Shown piece after piece: positions 8,402 through 15,886 of a DNA stretch of 64,000 bases. The DNA lies in NCBI GenBank assembly GCA_900102235.1, contig FMVL01000009.1:104466-168465 (forward strand), written 5' to 3'. Source of the stretch: Lachnospiraceae bacterium XBB2008. GTDB lineage: Bacteria > Bacillota > Clostridia > Lachnospirales > Lachnospiraceae. Numbering within the stretch: the stretch's first letter is position 1; every line of letters begins with the position of its first letter. Both the position numbers and the translations under genes were made by a program. Below the pieces are notes generated by a model, which did no database searches, was not told the origin of the DNA, and saw nothing but the letters and a program-made list of their open reading frames with translations.

Positions 8402-9236
8402 CAGAAAGCCCGAAGAGCCGCCGAAAGGGGCGCCGGCGTGGCAATCGACGTTTGCCGACCTGATGAACCTGCTGCTTTGCTTCTTCGTATTGCTTTTCTC
8501 CATGTCATCCATCAACGAGGAGAAATACGAGCTCATAGTCGCTTCGTTCAGCAAGTCGACTTTCAGCATATTTGAAGCGGGATCGAGCGCCATAGGAGAC
8601 GGTGTTCTCGTATCGAACGGCGTAAGCCAGTTAAACGAACTGTCGGATTATATCAATTCCATGGGCCTTAATTCCGAAGGCGAGGAATATGAGATACAGG
8701 CCGAGACGGCAACAAGTGCCGATTCCGAGTCTCAGGAAGACATGATGGAGGAGATGACCGAGTCGGGTCTTGAAGAGTCGGAGGAACTTGCGGAGCGCAT
8801 ACAGGAAGCTCTGGAAGAGAACGAGATGCAGAATGATGTCGATATCGACTTCACCTCTCAGTACGTTCAGCTGACGCTTAAGGGAGCCATCCTGTTTGAC
8901 TCGGGTTCGGTAGAGTTAAAGCCCGAATGTCTGCCCGTACTCGATCTGATAGGAGTGATACTTGACAAGTATGCGCGCAGTACCATAGAAATCGAGGGGC
9001 ATACGGATAACGTGCCCATGCACGGAGCCAAGTACTCCAACAACGATGAACTCAGTGCCGGACGTGCACTGTCGGTGTTCAACTACCTGATAGCCAACAC
9101 CAGTCTGGACCCGGCGACCGTCAAGCATGCGGGCCGCGGCGAGTACGTTCCGGTAGCGGATAACTCCACTCCCGAGGGACGGAGCAAGAACAGAAGAGTA
9201 GAGATCAAGATCTATAACTCTTTAAATAATTACTAA
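8394..9236 (+). CDS. motB: MotB, peptidoglycan-anchored stator subunit
   Basis: 280 aa. One N-terminal membrane helix follows PAWQSTFADLMNLLLCFF, in which D22 is the ion-binding aspartate essential for the motor. An acidic linker (about residues 100-150) precedes the C-terminal OmpA-like peptidoglycan-binding domain (IEIEGHTDNVPMHG, then GRGEYVPVADNSTPEGRSKN). I chose ATG 8394 because GGAGGTGGAG lies just upstream; an in-frame GTG at 8385 would fall inside that RBS. It overlaps the motA stop, suggesting coupled synthesis of stator partners. Confidence 0.95.
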   Translation: MANRKPEEPPKGAPAWQSTFADLMNLLLCFFVLLFSMSSINEEKYELIVASFSKSTFSIFEAGSSAIGDGVLVSNGVSQLNELSDYINSMGLNSEGEEYEIQAETATSADSESQEDMMEEMTESGLEESEELAERIQEALEENEMQNDVDIDFTSQYVQLTLKGAILFDSGSVELKPECLPVLDLIGVILDKYARSTIEIEGHTDNVPMHGAKYSNNDELSAGRALSVFNYLIANTSLDPATVKHAGRGEYVPVADNSTPEGRSKNRRVEIKIYNSLNNY

Positions 9237-9266
9237 GGGATAAGACAACCCGGATAGAGGAAGAAT

Positions 9267-9782
9267 ATGAAAAGAAATCTGCTGTCCATAGTCATATTGG
9301 TATTGGTGCTGGTGAACACCGTGCTCAGCGTGGTACTGATGGTTTCGGTCGTAGGTACCGCCAAGAAGACATCCGCTCTGATCGACGGCATCTCGGAAGC
9401 GTTAAGCCTCGAGGTCGAATCTCAGGCCAGCGCAGACGTGAACGCACAGGCAATCCCGATGACGAGCATAGAAGTATATAATATTTCCGAGAGCATGACG
9501 ATCCCGCTTGCAAAGAGCGATGACAAGGATCACTACTGCCTGGTATCGGTCAGCTTCTCGGTCAACAAGGATCACCCCGATTACGCAACTTACGGCTCCG
9601 ATTATTCGTCACAGGAGAGCCTGATCAAGGATCAGATACGTGACGTTATCAGCCAGTACACTATAGATGAAGCCAAGGCTAATCAGGAGTTGATCAAACA
9701 GCAGATACTCGAGAGAGTACAGGCACTGTTTAACTCCGATCTGATATTTAACGTATCGTTCGGCGAGTACATGTTCCAGTAA
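9267..9782 (+). CDS. fliL: FliL, stator-associated basal body protein
   Basis: 171 aa with one N-terminal membrane helix (about residues 5-28, SIVILVLVLVNTVLSVVL) and an extracytoplasmic domain whose end (KQQILERVQALFNSDLIFNVSFGEYMFQ, quoted here by its first and last residues) matches FliL. FliL is known to ring the stator and support torque. It lies 30 nt after motB and 32 nt before fliM. Overall identity within this family is low; call is based on topology, C-terminal pattern and position. Confidence 0.85.
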   Translation: MKRNLLSIVILVLVLVNTVLSVVLMVSVVGTAKKTSALIDGISEALSLEVESQASADVNAQAIPMTSIEVYNISESMTIPLAKSDDKDHYCLVSVSFSVNKDHPDYATYGSDYSSQESLIKDQIRDVISQYTIDEAKANQELIKQQILERVQALFNSDLIFNVSFGEYMFQ

Positions 9783-9814
9783 GAGAACTTGGCGAACATT
9801 GGAGGTAAGCCGGT

Positions 9815-10795
9815 TTGAGCGAGGTTCTGTCGCAAAATGAGATAGATAATCTACTGGCAGCCTTAAGCACCGGTGAACTTGATGCAGACACGCTGTCGGA
9901 CACTAATGAGAAGCAGGTCAAGAACTATGACTTCAAACGTCCGGCGAAGTTCTCCAAGGAGCATTTAAGGACACTGGAGATCATCCACGAGCACTACGGG
10001 AGACTGTTATCCACCAATCTCCCCGTGTATTTACGTAAGACGGTGCAGGTTGCCGTTGCCAGTTCCGAGACCGTTACTTTCTCGGAGTTTACGAACGCAC
10101 TGGCATCTCCGTCCATTCTGGGGATCATCAACTTCCATCCCCTGAACGGGACCATCATTCTGGATATGGCACCGAATCTCGGATTTGCCATGATCGACAG
10201 GATGCTCGGAGGTCAGGGCGAAGCGCTCGAGAGGAGCAGAGACTTCTCGGAGATCGAGATGACCATCCTTCAGAAGATGATGGTCGTATGCATGCAGCTG
10301 ATGCGTGACCCGTGGAAAAATGTGGTTGAGGTCAACCCGGTACTGGACCGTATAGAGACCAATCCCGCATTCGCACAGATCATTTCTCCGAGCGACATGA
10401 TCGCCATTGTGACACTGAATGTCAAGATAGGCGATACCGAAGGATTCTTCAATATATGTCTTCCGTTCTTTACATTGGAGGACGTAATGGATAAACTTAA
10501 TACCAAGTTCTGGTTCTCCAACATGGTAGAAGTGAGCGGAGAGCAGTACGCGGAGAATCTCGAAGCTATGATCAGGCATGTGGATATTCCGATCAGAGCG
10601 GTTCTGGGCATGAGCAGCATATCGGTCGGCGATTTTGTGATGCTGCAGCCCGGAGATGTTATAAGAGTAGATACCGACGTTGATTCCGAACTTGATGTTT
10701 ATGTCGGAAACATACGGAAGTTTACCGGCTTGCCCGGATATAATAAGGACAAGTTTGCTATGAAGATCACATCCGTGATCAGAGAGGAGGATTGA
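9815..10795 (+). CDS. fliM: FliM, flagellar C-ring switch protein
   Basis: 326 aa. FliM binds CheY-P through its N-terminal peptide, here LSQNEIDNLLAAL, and transmits the switch signal in the C-ring. Conserved features include YDFKRPAKFSKEHLRTLEII, the middle CheC-like domain, and the C-terminal FliN-like domain (VMLQPGDVIRVD). The start is TTG 9815: GGAGGT is 8 nt upstream and the peptide beginning here is the conserved CheY-binding motif, so no later ATG is acceptable. Five nt separate it from fliY. Confidence 0.96.
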   Translation: MSEVLSQNEIDNLLAALSTGELDADTLSDTNEKQVKNYDFKRPAKFSKEHLRTLEIIHEHYGRLLSTNLPVYLRKTVQVAVASSETVTFSEFTNALASPSILGIINFHPLNGTIILDMAPNLGFAMIDRMLGGQGEALERSRDFSEIEMTILQKMMVVCMQLMRDPWKNVVEVNPVLDRIETNPAFAQIISPSDMIAIVTLNVKIGDTEGFFNICLPFFTLEDVMDKLNTKFWFSNMVEVSGEQYAENLEAMIRHVDIPIRAVLGMSSISVGDFVMLQPGDVIRVDTDVDSELDVYVGNIRKFTGLPGYNKDKFAMKITSVIREED

Positions 10796-10799
10796 CTGC

Positions 10800-12035
10800 A
10801 TGGATGGAATGCTGTCGCAGGACGAAATTAATGCGCTCCTAAACGGCATGGATGTAGGCTCCGACAGCGGAGCTGATTCCGGTTCCAGCTCAGATGCAGT
10901 GTCGGATTCACAACCCTCATCGGGCGGATCCAAAGTGGGCGATGTAGAACTGTCCGCTATGGAGTGTGATGCAATAGGCGAGGTCGCCAACATTTCGATG
11001 GGTTCCTCGGCCACGACACTGTATTCACTTGTCAATCGAAAGGTCAATATCACCACGCCGACGGTTTCTCTGGCAACATGGGAAAACGTCATTGCCGACT
11101 ACGAGAAGCCGTGTGTATTTATCCAGATCAAGTACACGGTCGGATTGGACGGATCAAACATCCTGGTCCTGAAAGAGCATGACGTGCTGGTGATCGCAGA
11201 CCTGATGATGGGTGGAGACGGAAATGTAGAAGACACCGAGCTCAACGAACTTCATCTGTCGGCGATATCCGAAGCGATGAACCAGATGATGGGTGCTTCG
11301 GCAACCTCCCTTTCCACGATGCTTGGCAAGATGATCGACATTTCTCCTCCGGAGGCTTCGCAGGTCGATTTCACGGAAGGAAAGTCGGGATCGGATATAG
11401 CGGAATTCCTGGGAGGAACATTTGCGAAGATCTCTTTCAGGATGCAGATAGATGATCTGGTTGATTCGACTATCATGCAGCTGTACCCGCTGGATTTCGC
11501 CAGAGATCTGTGCAACGTATTCCTGGCCAGCCAGTCACCCGAGCCGGAACCCGCACCTGCACCCGAACCGGTAGCACCTTCCGCTCCGGTCACTCCGGTA
11601 GCACCGCCGCCGATGGCAGCCGCACCGGGACCTGTACCGCAGGCAGCGCCGGACCCCATGATGGCAGGATACGCGCAGCCGATGCCGCAGATGTATGCAC
11701 AGCCGATGCCGCAGATGTATGCGCAGCCGATGGCTCCGACCAATGTGATGCCGGCCCAGTTCCAGAACCTGGCCCCGAATACGGCAGGCATCCCCGGAGG
11801 CGAGAATATCGGCATCATCATGGATGTGCCGCTTGAAGTTACCGTAGAGCTGGGCAGGACCAGCAAATCGATCTCAGAGATACTTGATTTTGCTCCCGGT
11901 ACCATTCTGGAGCTTGACAAGATAGCGGGTGAGCCCGTAGATGTCCTGGTCAACGGCAAGTTTGTTGCAAAGGGCGAAGTAGTAGTTATAGAAGAAAGTT
12001 TCGGCGTTCGCGTCACAGAAATCATTAATCAATAG
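10800..12035 (+). CDS. fliY: FliY, CheC-FliN fusion C-ring protein and CheY-P phosphatase
   Basis: 411 aa. Order: N-terminal peptide MLSQDEINALLNG like that of FliM; a CheC-type phosphatase domain with two helices of the pattern CDAIGEVANISMGSSATTL and SAISEAMNQMMGASATSL; a proline/methionine-rich linker (about residues 240-320) with 8-residue repeats; and a C-terminal FliN domain (VPLEVTVELGRTSKSISE, LDFAPGTILELDK). In Bacillus FliY dephosphorylates CheY-P at the switch. Both phosphatase helices keep the E and N residues, so activity is plausible. Confidence 0.95.
   Translation: MDGMLSQDEINALLNGMDVGSDSGADSGSSSDAVSDSQPSSGGSKVGDVELSAMECDAIGEVANISMGSSATTLYSLVNRKVNITTPTVSLATWENVIADYEKPCVFIQIKYTVGLDGSNILVLKEHDVLVIADLMMGGDGNVEDTELNELHLSAISEAMNQMMGASATSLSTMLGKMIDISPPEASQVDFTEGKSGSDIAEFLGGTFAKISFRMQIDDLVDSTIMQLYPLDFARDLCNVFLASQSPEPEPAPAPEPVAPSAPVTPVAPPPMAAAPGPVPQAAPDPMMAGYAQPMPQMYAQPMPQMYAQPMAPTNVMPAQFQNLAPNTAGIPGGENIGIIMDVPLEVTVELGRTSKSISEILDFAPGTILELDKIAGEPVDVLVNGKFVAKGEVVVIEESFGVRVTEIINQ
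11670..11732 (+). repeat. 24-bp tandem repeat inside fliY linker
   Basis: Two complete 24-bp units (11670-11693, 11694-11717) and a 15-bp partial unit (11718-11732) encode YAQPMPQM, YAQPMPQM and YAQPM. The copies differ only at third codon positions. Repeat number in such a linker can vary between strains. Confidence 0.9.
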
Positions 12036-12046
12036 GAGACAAAGAG

Positions 12047-12409
12047 ATGGCAAAAAACATTTTGATTTGCGATGATGCAGCTTTCATGAGAATGATGATC
12101 AAGGACATTCTGACAAAGAATGGTTACAACATCGCAGGAGAGGCTGAAAACGGAGCAATGGCAGTTGATAAGTACAATGAGACCAAGCCCGATCTCGTAC
12201 TTATGGACATCACTATGCCGGAAATGGATGGTATCCAGGCTCTGAAGAAGATCAAAGAGAACGATCCTTCCGCATCAGTTATCATGTGCTCTGCCATGGG
12301 TCAGCAGGCGATGGTTATCGAGTCCATACAGTCCGGTGCGAGAGACTTTATCGTTAAGCCTTTCCAGGCAGACAGAGTATTGGAAGCGGTACAAAAGGTT
12401 CTCGGCTGA
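12047..12409 (+). CDS. cheY: CheY, chemotaxis response regulator
   Basis: 120 aa, a single receiver domain. Phosphoacceptor is D54 (LVLMDITMPEMDG), with D9/D10, the conserved S/T position in the MCSAMG segment and K at FIVKPF near residue 106. Phosphorylated by CheA, it binds FliM and FliY to control rotation direction. It lies 11 nt after fliY with AGGAGA as RBS, and its TGA overlaps the first base of the fliO ATG. Confidence 0.97.
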   Translation: MAKNILICDDAAFMRMMIKDILTKNGYNIAGEAENGAMAVDKYNETKPDLVLMDITMPEMDGIQALKKIKENDPSASVIMCSAMGQQAMVIESIQSGARDFIVKPFQADRVLEAVQKVLG

Positions 12410-12771
12410 TGGGGTCGTCCTACGGCCAGTTCATAGTTGTACTTCTTATATTTGTCGGCGTTCTGGCGGTTACGCTGTGGGTCACCAGGTGGTTGTCGGG
12501 TTACCAGAAGACCATGGGTGCCGGATCGAATATACAGTTGATCGAAACACAGTCCCTCGCCACGGGCAAATATATACAGATAGTACGCATAGGTGACAGA
12601 TATTTTGCACTTGCCGTGTCAAAAGACAATGTCACTCTGATAAGTGAACTTGAAAAGGATTCTCTTATCATACGTGAAAGCGGCTCCCGGGCTCCTTCTT
12701 TTAAGGAGATACTGTCCGGAACCAGATCGGTAGGTGGTGGGGAAACCCCGGAAAATGAGAACAAAGAGTAG
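12409..12771 (+). CDS. fliO: FliO/FliZ, export-gate assembly membrane protein
   Basis: 120 aa. One N-terminal membrane helix (about residues 5-25, FIVVLLIFVGVLAVTLWVT) and a short cytoplasmic tail containing the FliO pattern IQLIETQSLATGKYIQIVRI and RYFALAVSKDNVTLISEL. FliO aids assembly of the FliP ring. It starts by overlapping the cheY stop by one base and overlaps the 5' end of fliP by 17 nt. Family members diverge strongly, but the position before fliP is diagnostic. Confidence 0.88.
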   Translation: MGSSYGQFIVVLLIFVGVLAVTLWVTRWLSGYQKTMGAGSNIQLIETQSLATGKYIQIVRIGDRYFALAVSKDNVTLISELEKDSLIIRESGSRAPSFKEILSGTRSVGGGETPENENKE

Positions 12772-13645
12772 ACGATTTTGTCATCATATAGTCAGATTAA
12801 TATGCCTGCTGATTTCGGTGGGCATATTGTGTGTATCGGGGCCTGCCGTTATCAGGGCCCATGCCGTGGAAGACATAGATGCGAACGAGCATCATCTGAC
12901 CGGTGACAGAGAAGACAGTACGAATATCGATGAACCCGGGACCAGCGATTCGCCCGAGGATCTGGCTGACTTAAACATCGCCAATACCGTTACCGTCACA
13001 TATGCAAACGGTAACGGGCAGATCAATGGTGCACTCAGGATACTTATCATCCTGACGATGATAGCGATCGCCCCGTTCCTGATCATCATGCTGACATGCT
13101 TTACGAGGATCATCGTCGTATTGCATTTCACACGAATGGCCCTGAACACGCAGACGGCTCCGCCCAATAACGTGTTGATAGGGTTAGCTTTGTTTCTTAC
13201 GTTCTTTATCATGCAGCCTACCATCATGACGGTCTACAATGAGGCGATAGTGCCTTTTGAAGCCGGCGAACTCGAATCGGCGGAAGCATTCGAGGCGGGC
13301 ATGAAGCCCATCCGTGAGTTCATGTATCCGCAGACCCAGCAGAAGGATATGCTCATGTTCATGGAGATATCCCGGACGGAATGGGACGGAACTCTTGAAT
13401 CCATCCCGAATGCGGTGCTGGTACCGAGTTTTATCATTTCGGAACTTAGAAGCGCGTTTATTATCGGCTTTTTGATATATATTCCTTTTATCGTGATAGA
13501 TATGGTCGTGGCATCGACCCTGATGAGCATGGGTATGATGATGCTGCCTCCGACTACGATCTCAGCCCCGTTCAAGATACTTCTGTTCGTCTTGGCCGAC
13601 GGCTGGAATCTCGTGATCATGAATGTAGTCAGGACATATTATTAG
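12755..13645 (+). CDS. fliP: FliP, flagellar export gate protein
   Basis: 296 aa. FliP forms the core of the export gate with FliQ and FliR. An N-terminal signal peptide (about residues 10-35) is followed by a 50-residue acidic linker and then the conserved body: TMIAIAPFLIIMLTCFTRII, FLTFFIMQPT, FIIGFLIYIPFIVIDMVVAS and MGMMMLPPTTISAPFKILLF. I prefer ATG 12755 to upstream GTG codons because it opens directly into a basic signal sequence. The linker makes it slightly longer than usual. It overlaps fliO in another frame. Confidence 0.95.
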   Translation: MRTKSRRFCHHIVRLICLLISVGILCVSGPAVIRAHAVEDIDANEHHLTGDREDSTNIDEPGTSDSPEDLADLNIANTVTVTYANGNGQINGALRILIILTMIAIAPFLIIMLTCFTRIIVVLHFTRMALNTQTAPPNNVLIGLALFLTFFIMQPTIMTVYNEAIVPFEAGELESAEAFEAGMKPIREFMYPQTQQKDMLMFMEISRTEWDGTLESIPNAVLVPSFIISELRSAFIIGFLIYIPFIVIDMVVASTLMSMGMMMLPPTTISAPFKILLFVLADGWNLVIMNVVRTYY

Positions 13646-13661
13646 TCAGTGAGGTGACGAT

Positions 13662-13931
13662 ATGAGCATAGGTGACGTACAGCGTATCATAAGCGATGGT
13701 TTGTTCTGTATCCTGAAAACGGCTCTTCCGGTGCTGCTTGTCAGCCTTGCCGTAGGTCTTGCGGTTTCCATTTTTCAGACCGTTACATCGATCCAGGAGC
13801 AGACACTTACGTTCGTGCCCAAGGTTCTGGCGATCTTCCTGACTTTGACACTCATAGGTAACTGGATGCTGAACAATCTGGTCACTTATGTCAGTGATCT
13901 GTGGAGCGGATTTGCGGTTTATATAAGGTAG
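13662..13931 (+). CDS. fliQ: FliQ, flagellar export gate protein
   Basis: 89 aa with two membrane helices (about residues 15-38 and 48-72). The stretch LAVGLAVSIFQTVTSIQEQT followed by FVPKVLAIFLTL is the near-invariant FliQ signature. It starts at ATG 13662, 16 nt after fliP, with GTGAGGTGA upstream, and ends 4 nt before fliR. Part of the helical FliPQR channel. Confidence 0.96.
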   Translation: MSIGDVQRIISDGLFCILKTALPVLLVSLAVGLAVSIFQTVTSIQEQTLTFVPKVLAIFLTLTLIGNWMLNNLVTYVSDLWSGFAVYIR

Positions 13932-13935
13932 AAGC

Positions 13936-14715
13936 ATGCTTGACATAAGCTTTTCGTATGCTGACCTGCAACATTTTCTGCTGATAGTTGTAAGGGTTAC
14001 CAGTTTCATATTCATAGCTCCGTTTTTCGGCATGAATAACACTCCCAGGCGAGTCAAGATAGGCATGGGACTGATGATATCGATATTGCTCTACGGTATC
14101 GTGGAGAGGCCGGAGCTGGTGTTTGATTCGGAGATCGAATACGCGATCATAGTGATGCGTGAGGTCATATGCGGCCTGCTGATCGGCCTCGGAGCTCAGC
14201 TTGTAACAACAGTCACCGTTTTGGCCGGATATATAGTGGATATCGAGACCGGTATGAGCATGGCTCAGGTCTTTGATGTCAATACAAGACAGCAGGTTTC
14301 GATATCGAGCGGAATTTATCAATACTCATTCATGCTCATCATGATCATATCCGGAATGTATCAGTATCTGGTCGGGGCGCTGGTTGATTCATTCACGCTG
14401 ATCCCTGTCGGTGGAGCGCAGTTTAATGCCGGGAAACTGGTATCGCAGGTCGTTACTTTTATGGGAGAGTACATGAGCATCGGTTTCAGGATCGCTCTTC
14501 CCATATTCTGCTGTATACTGCTGCTCAACTCGATCCTGGGTATCCTGGCCAAGGTAGCACCGCAGATGAACATGTTTGCCGTCGGTATGCAGTTGAAGGT
14601 GCTGACGGGATTATCTCTTTTATACATTACCGTTTTTACTTTGCCCAGGATCTCGGAGTTCATTTTTACCGAGATGAAGAGGATGATAGTAGGTTTTGTA
14701 GAGGGTATGATGTGA
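13936..14715 (+). CDS. fliR: FliR, flagellar export gate protein
   Basis: 259 aa, about six membrane helices. Typical segments: RVTSFIFIAPFFGMNNTPRR near the N-terminus, MREVICGLLIGLGAQLVTT and DIETGMSMAQVFDVNTRQQ, then the late helices around NMFAVGMQLKVLTGL. Completes the FliPQR gate. It overlaps flhB by 4 nt, which fits the known close link of FliR and FlhB (fused in some clostridia); here they are separate proteins. Confidence 0.96.
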   Translation: MLDISFSYADLQHFLLIVVRVTSFIFIAPFFGMNNTPRRVKIGMGLMISILLYGIVERPELVFDSEIEYAIIVMREVICGLLIGLGAQLVTTVTVLAGYIVDIETGMSMAQVFDVNTRQQVSISSGIYQYSFMLIMIISGMYQYLVGALVDSFTLIPVGGAQFNAGKLVSQVVTFMGEYMSIGFRIALPIFCCILLLNSILGILAKVAPQMNMFAVGMQLKVLTGLSLLYITVFTLPRISEFIFTEMKRMIVGFVEGMM

Positions 14716-15824
14716 GCCTGAAATATGACCTTCAGTTCTTCGCCAAGGACGGTCCCGGCGGAGAAAAAACCGAACCGGCTACACAGAAGAAACTCGAAGA
14801 TGCCCGTAAGGAAGGGCAGGTAGCCAAGAGCAGGGAAGTCAGTAACGCGGCCATGCTGTTCGCGCTGTTTATCTTTATCGGAACGGCGATAGCGTATTAC
14901 GGCAGGAGCTTCCTTAATCTCTTTGAGGTCGTATATAACCGTATCCCCGAGTGGACGGTCATGTATCAGGGTGAGATGCCCTATGCCACGATTTACAGCG
15001 GATTGAATCTGATCGTCCGGCGGTTTTTGATCATAGTACTGCCGGCGCTGCTGATAGGTTTTTTTGTTCCGTTCATCGCCAACATAGTCCAGGTCAGATG
15101 GAGCCCTACGACCAAGCCGATGAAACCTAAACTCAGCAAGCTCAATCCGATCAACGGAGTGAAGAGGATATTCTCTCTCAATTCACTCATGGAGCTGATC
15201 AAATCGTTATTGAAGATCGGCATCATCGGCTGGATGGCGTTCCTGTATCTGAGACAGAATCAGGACAAACTGCTGATAATCATGGATATGCCCATCATGG
15301 ATGCACTGAAGCTCTTAAGCAGCACGGTCGTGTCTTTGGGAATAAGGATATCCGCCGCCTATCTTGTGATCGCCGCCGCTGATTTTCTGTATCAGAAATG
15401 GAAATTCAGCGAAGACATGAAGATGACCAAGCAGGAGGTCAAGGACGAATACAAGAACATGGAAGGTGATCCTCAGATCAAGGGCAAACAGCGGCAGAGG
15501 ATGATGGAGGCGTCAAGACGACGCATGATGCAGCAGCTTCCACAGGCAGACGTGGTCATCACCAACCCTACGCATTATGCCGTTGCGATCAAGTATGATC
15601 CTGATCTGTATGATGCCCCGTATGTTGTAGCTAAGGGAAGCGATTATCTGGCAGCCAGGATCAAGGAGATAGCCAGGGAAAACAATATTGAGATAGTGGA
15701 AAACAAGCCTTTGGCTCGAATGCTATACGCCAACGTCGACGTGGATCAGATAGTTCCTCCGGAATTGTATCAGGCAGTGGCGGAGGTACTCGCATTCGTA
15801 TACCACGTTCAGGGTAAAGTGTGA
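14712..15824 (+). CDS. flhB: FlhB, export substrate-specificity switch
   Basis: 370 aa. N-terminal half: KTEPATQKKLEDARKEGQVA then four membrane helices. C-terminal cytoplasmic half carries the self-cleavage site N285-P286-T287-H288 (ITNPTHYAVAIKYD), which triggers the change from hook to filament export together with FliK. Length and motifs are typical. The gene begins inside the end of fliR (4-nt overlap) and is followed by a 62-nt gap containing a direct repeat before flhA. Confidence 0.97.
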   Translation: MSLKYDLQFFAKDGPGGEKTEPATQKKLEDARKEGQVAKSREVSNAAMLFALFIFIGTAIAYYGRSFLNLFEVVYNRIPEWTVMYQGEMPYATIYSGLNLIVRRFLIIVLPALLIGFFVPFIANIVQVRWSPTTKPMKPKLSKLNPINGVKRIFSLNSLMELIKSLLKIGIIGWMAFLYLRQNQDKLLIIMDMPIMDALKLLSSTVVSLGIRISAAYLVIAAADFLYQKWKFSEDMKMTKQEVKDEYKNMEGDPQIKGKQRQRMMEASRRRMMQQLPQADVVITNPTHYAVAIKYDPDLYDAPYVVAKGSDYLAARIKEIARENNIEIVENKPLARMLYANVDVDQIVPPELYQAVAEVLAFVYHVQGKV

Positions 15825-15829
15825 TTTAA

Positions 15830-15862
15830 GTTTACATAAATCCGGCCAAGTAGTTTACATAA
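15830..15862 (+). repeat. Direct repeat GTTTACATAA between flhB and flhA
   Basis: GTTTACATAA occurs at 15830-15839 and again at 15853-15862, a 23-bp period, in the short flhB-flhA gap. Each copy contains a TTTACA that resembles a -35 box, but no good -10 box is at the right distance. Role unknown; could be a regulator site. Confidence 0.5.
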
Positions 15863-15886
15863 CACAAAACAGGAAAGGAGGAACAA

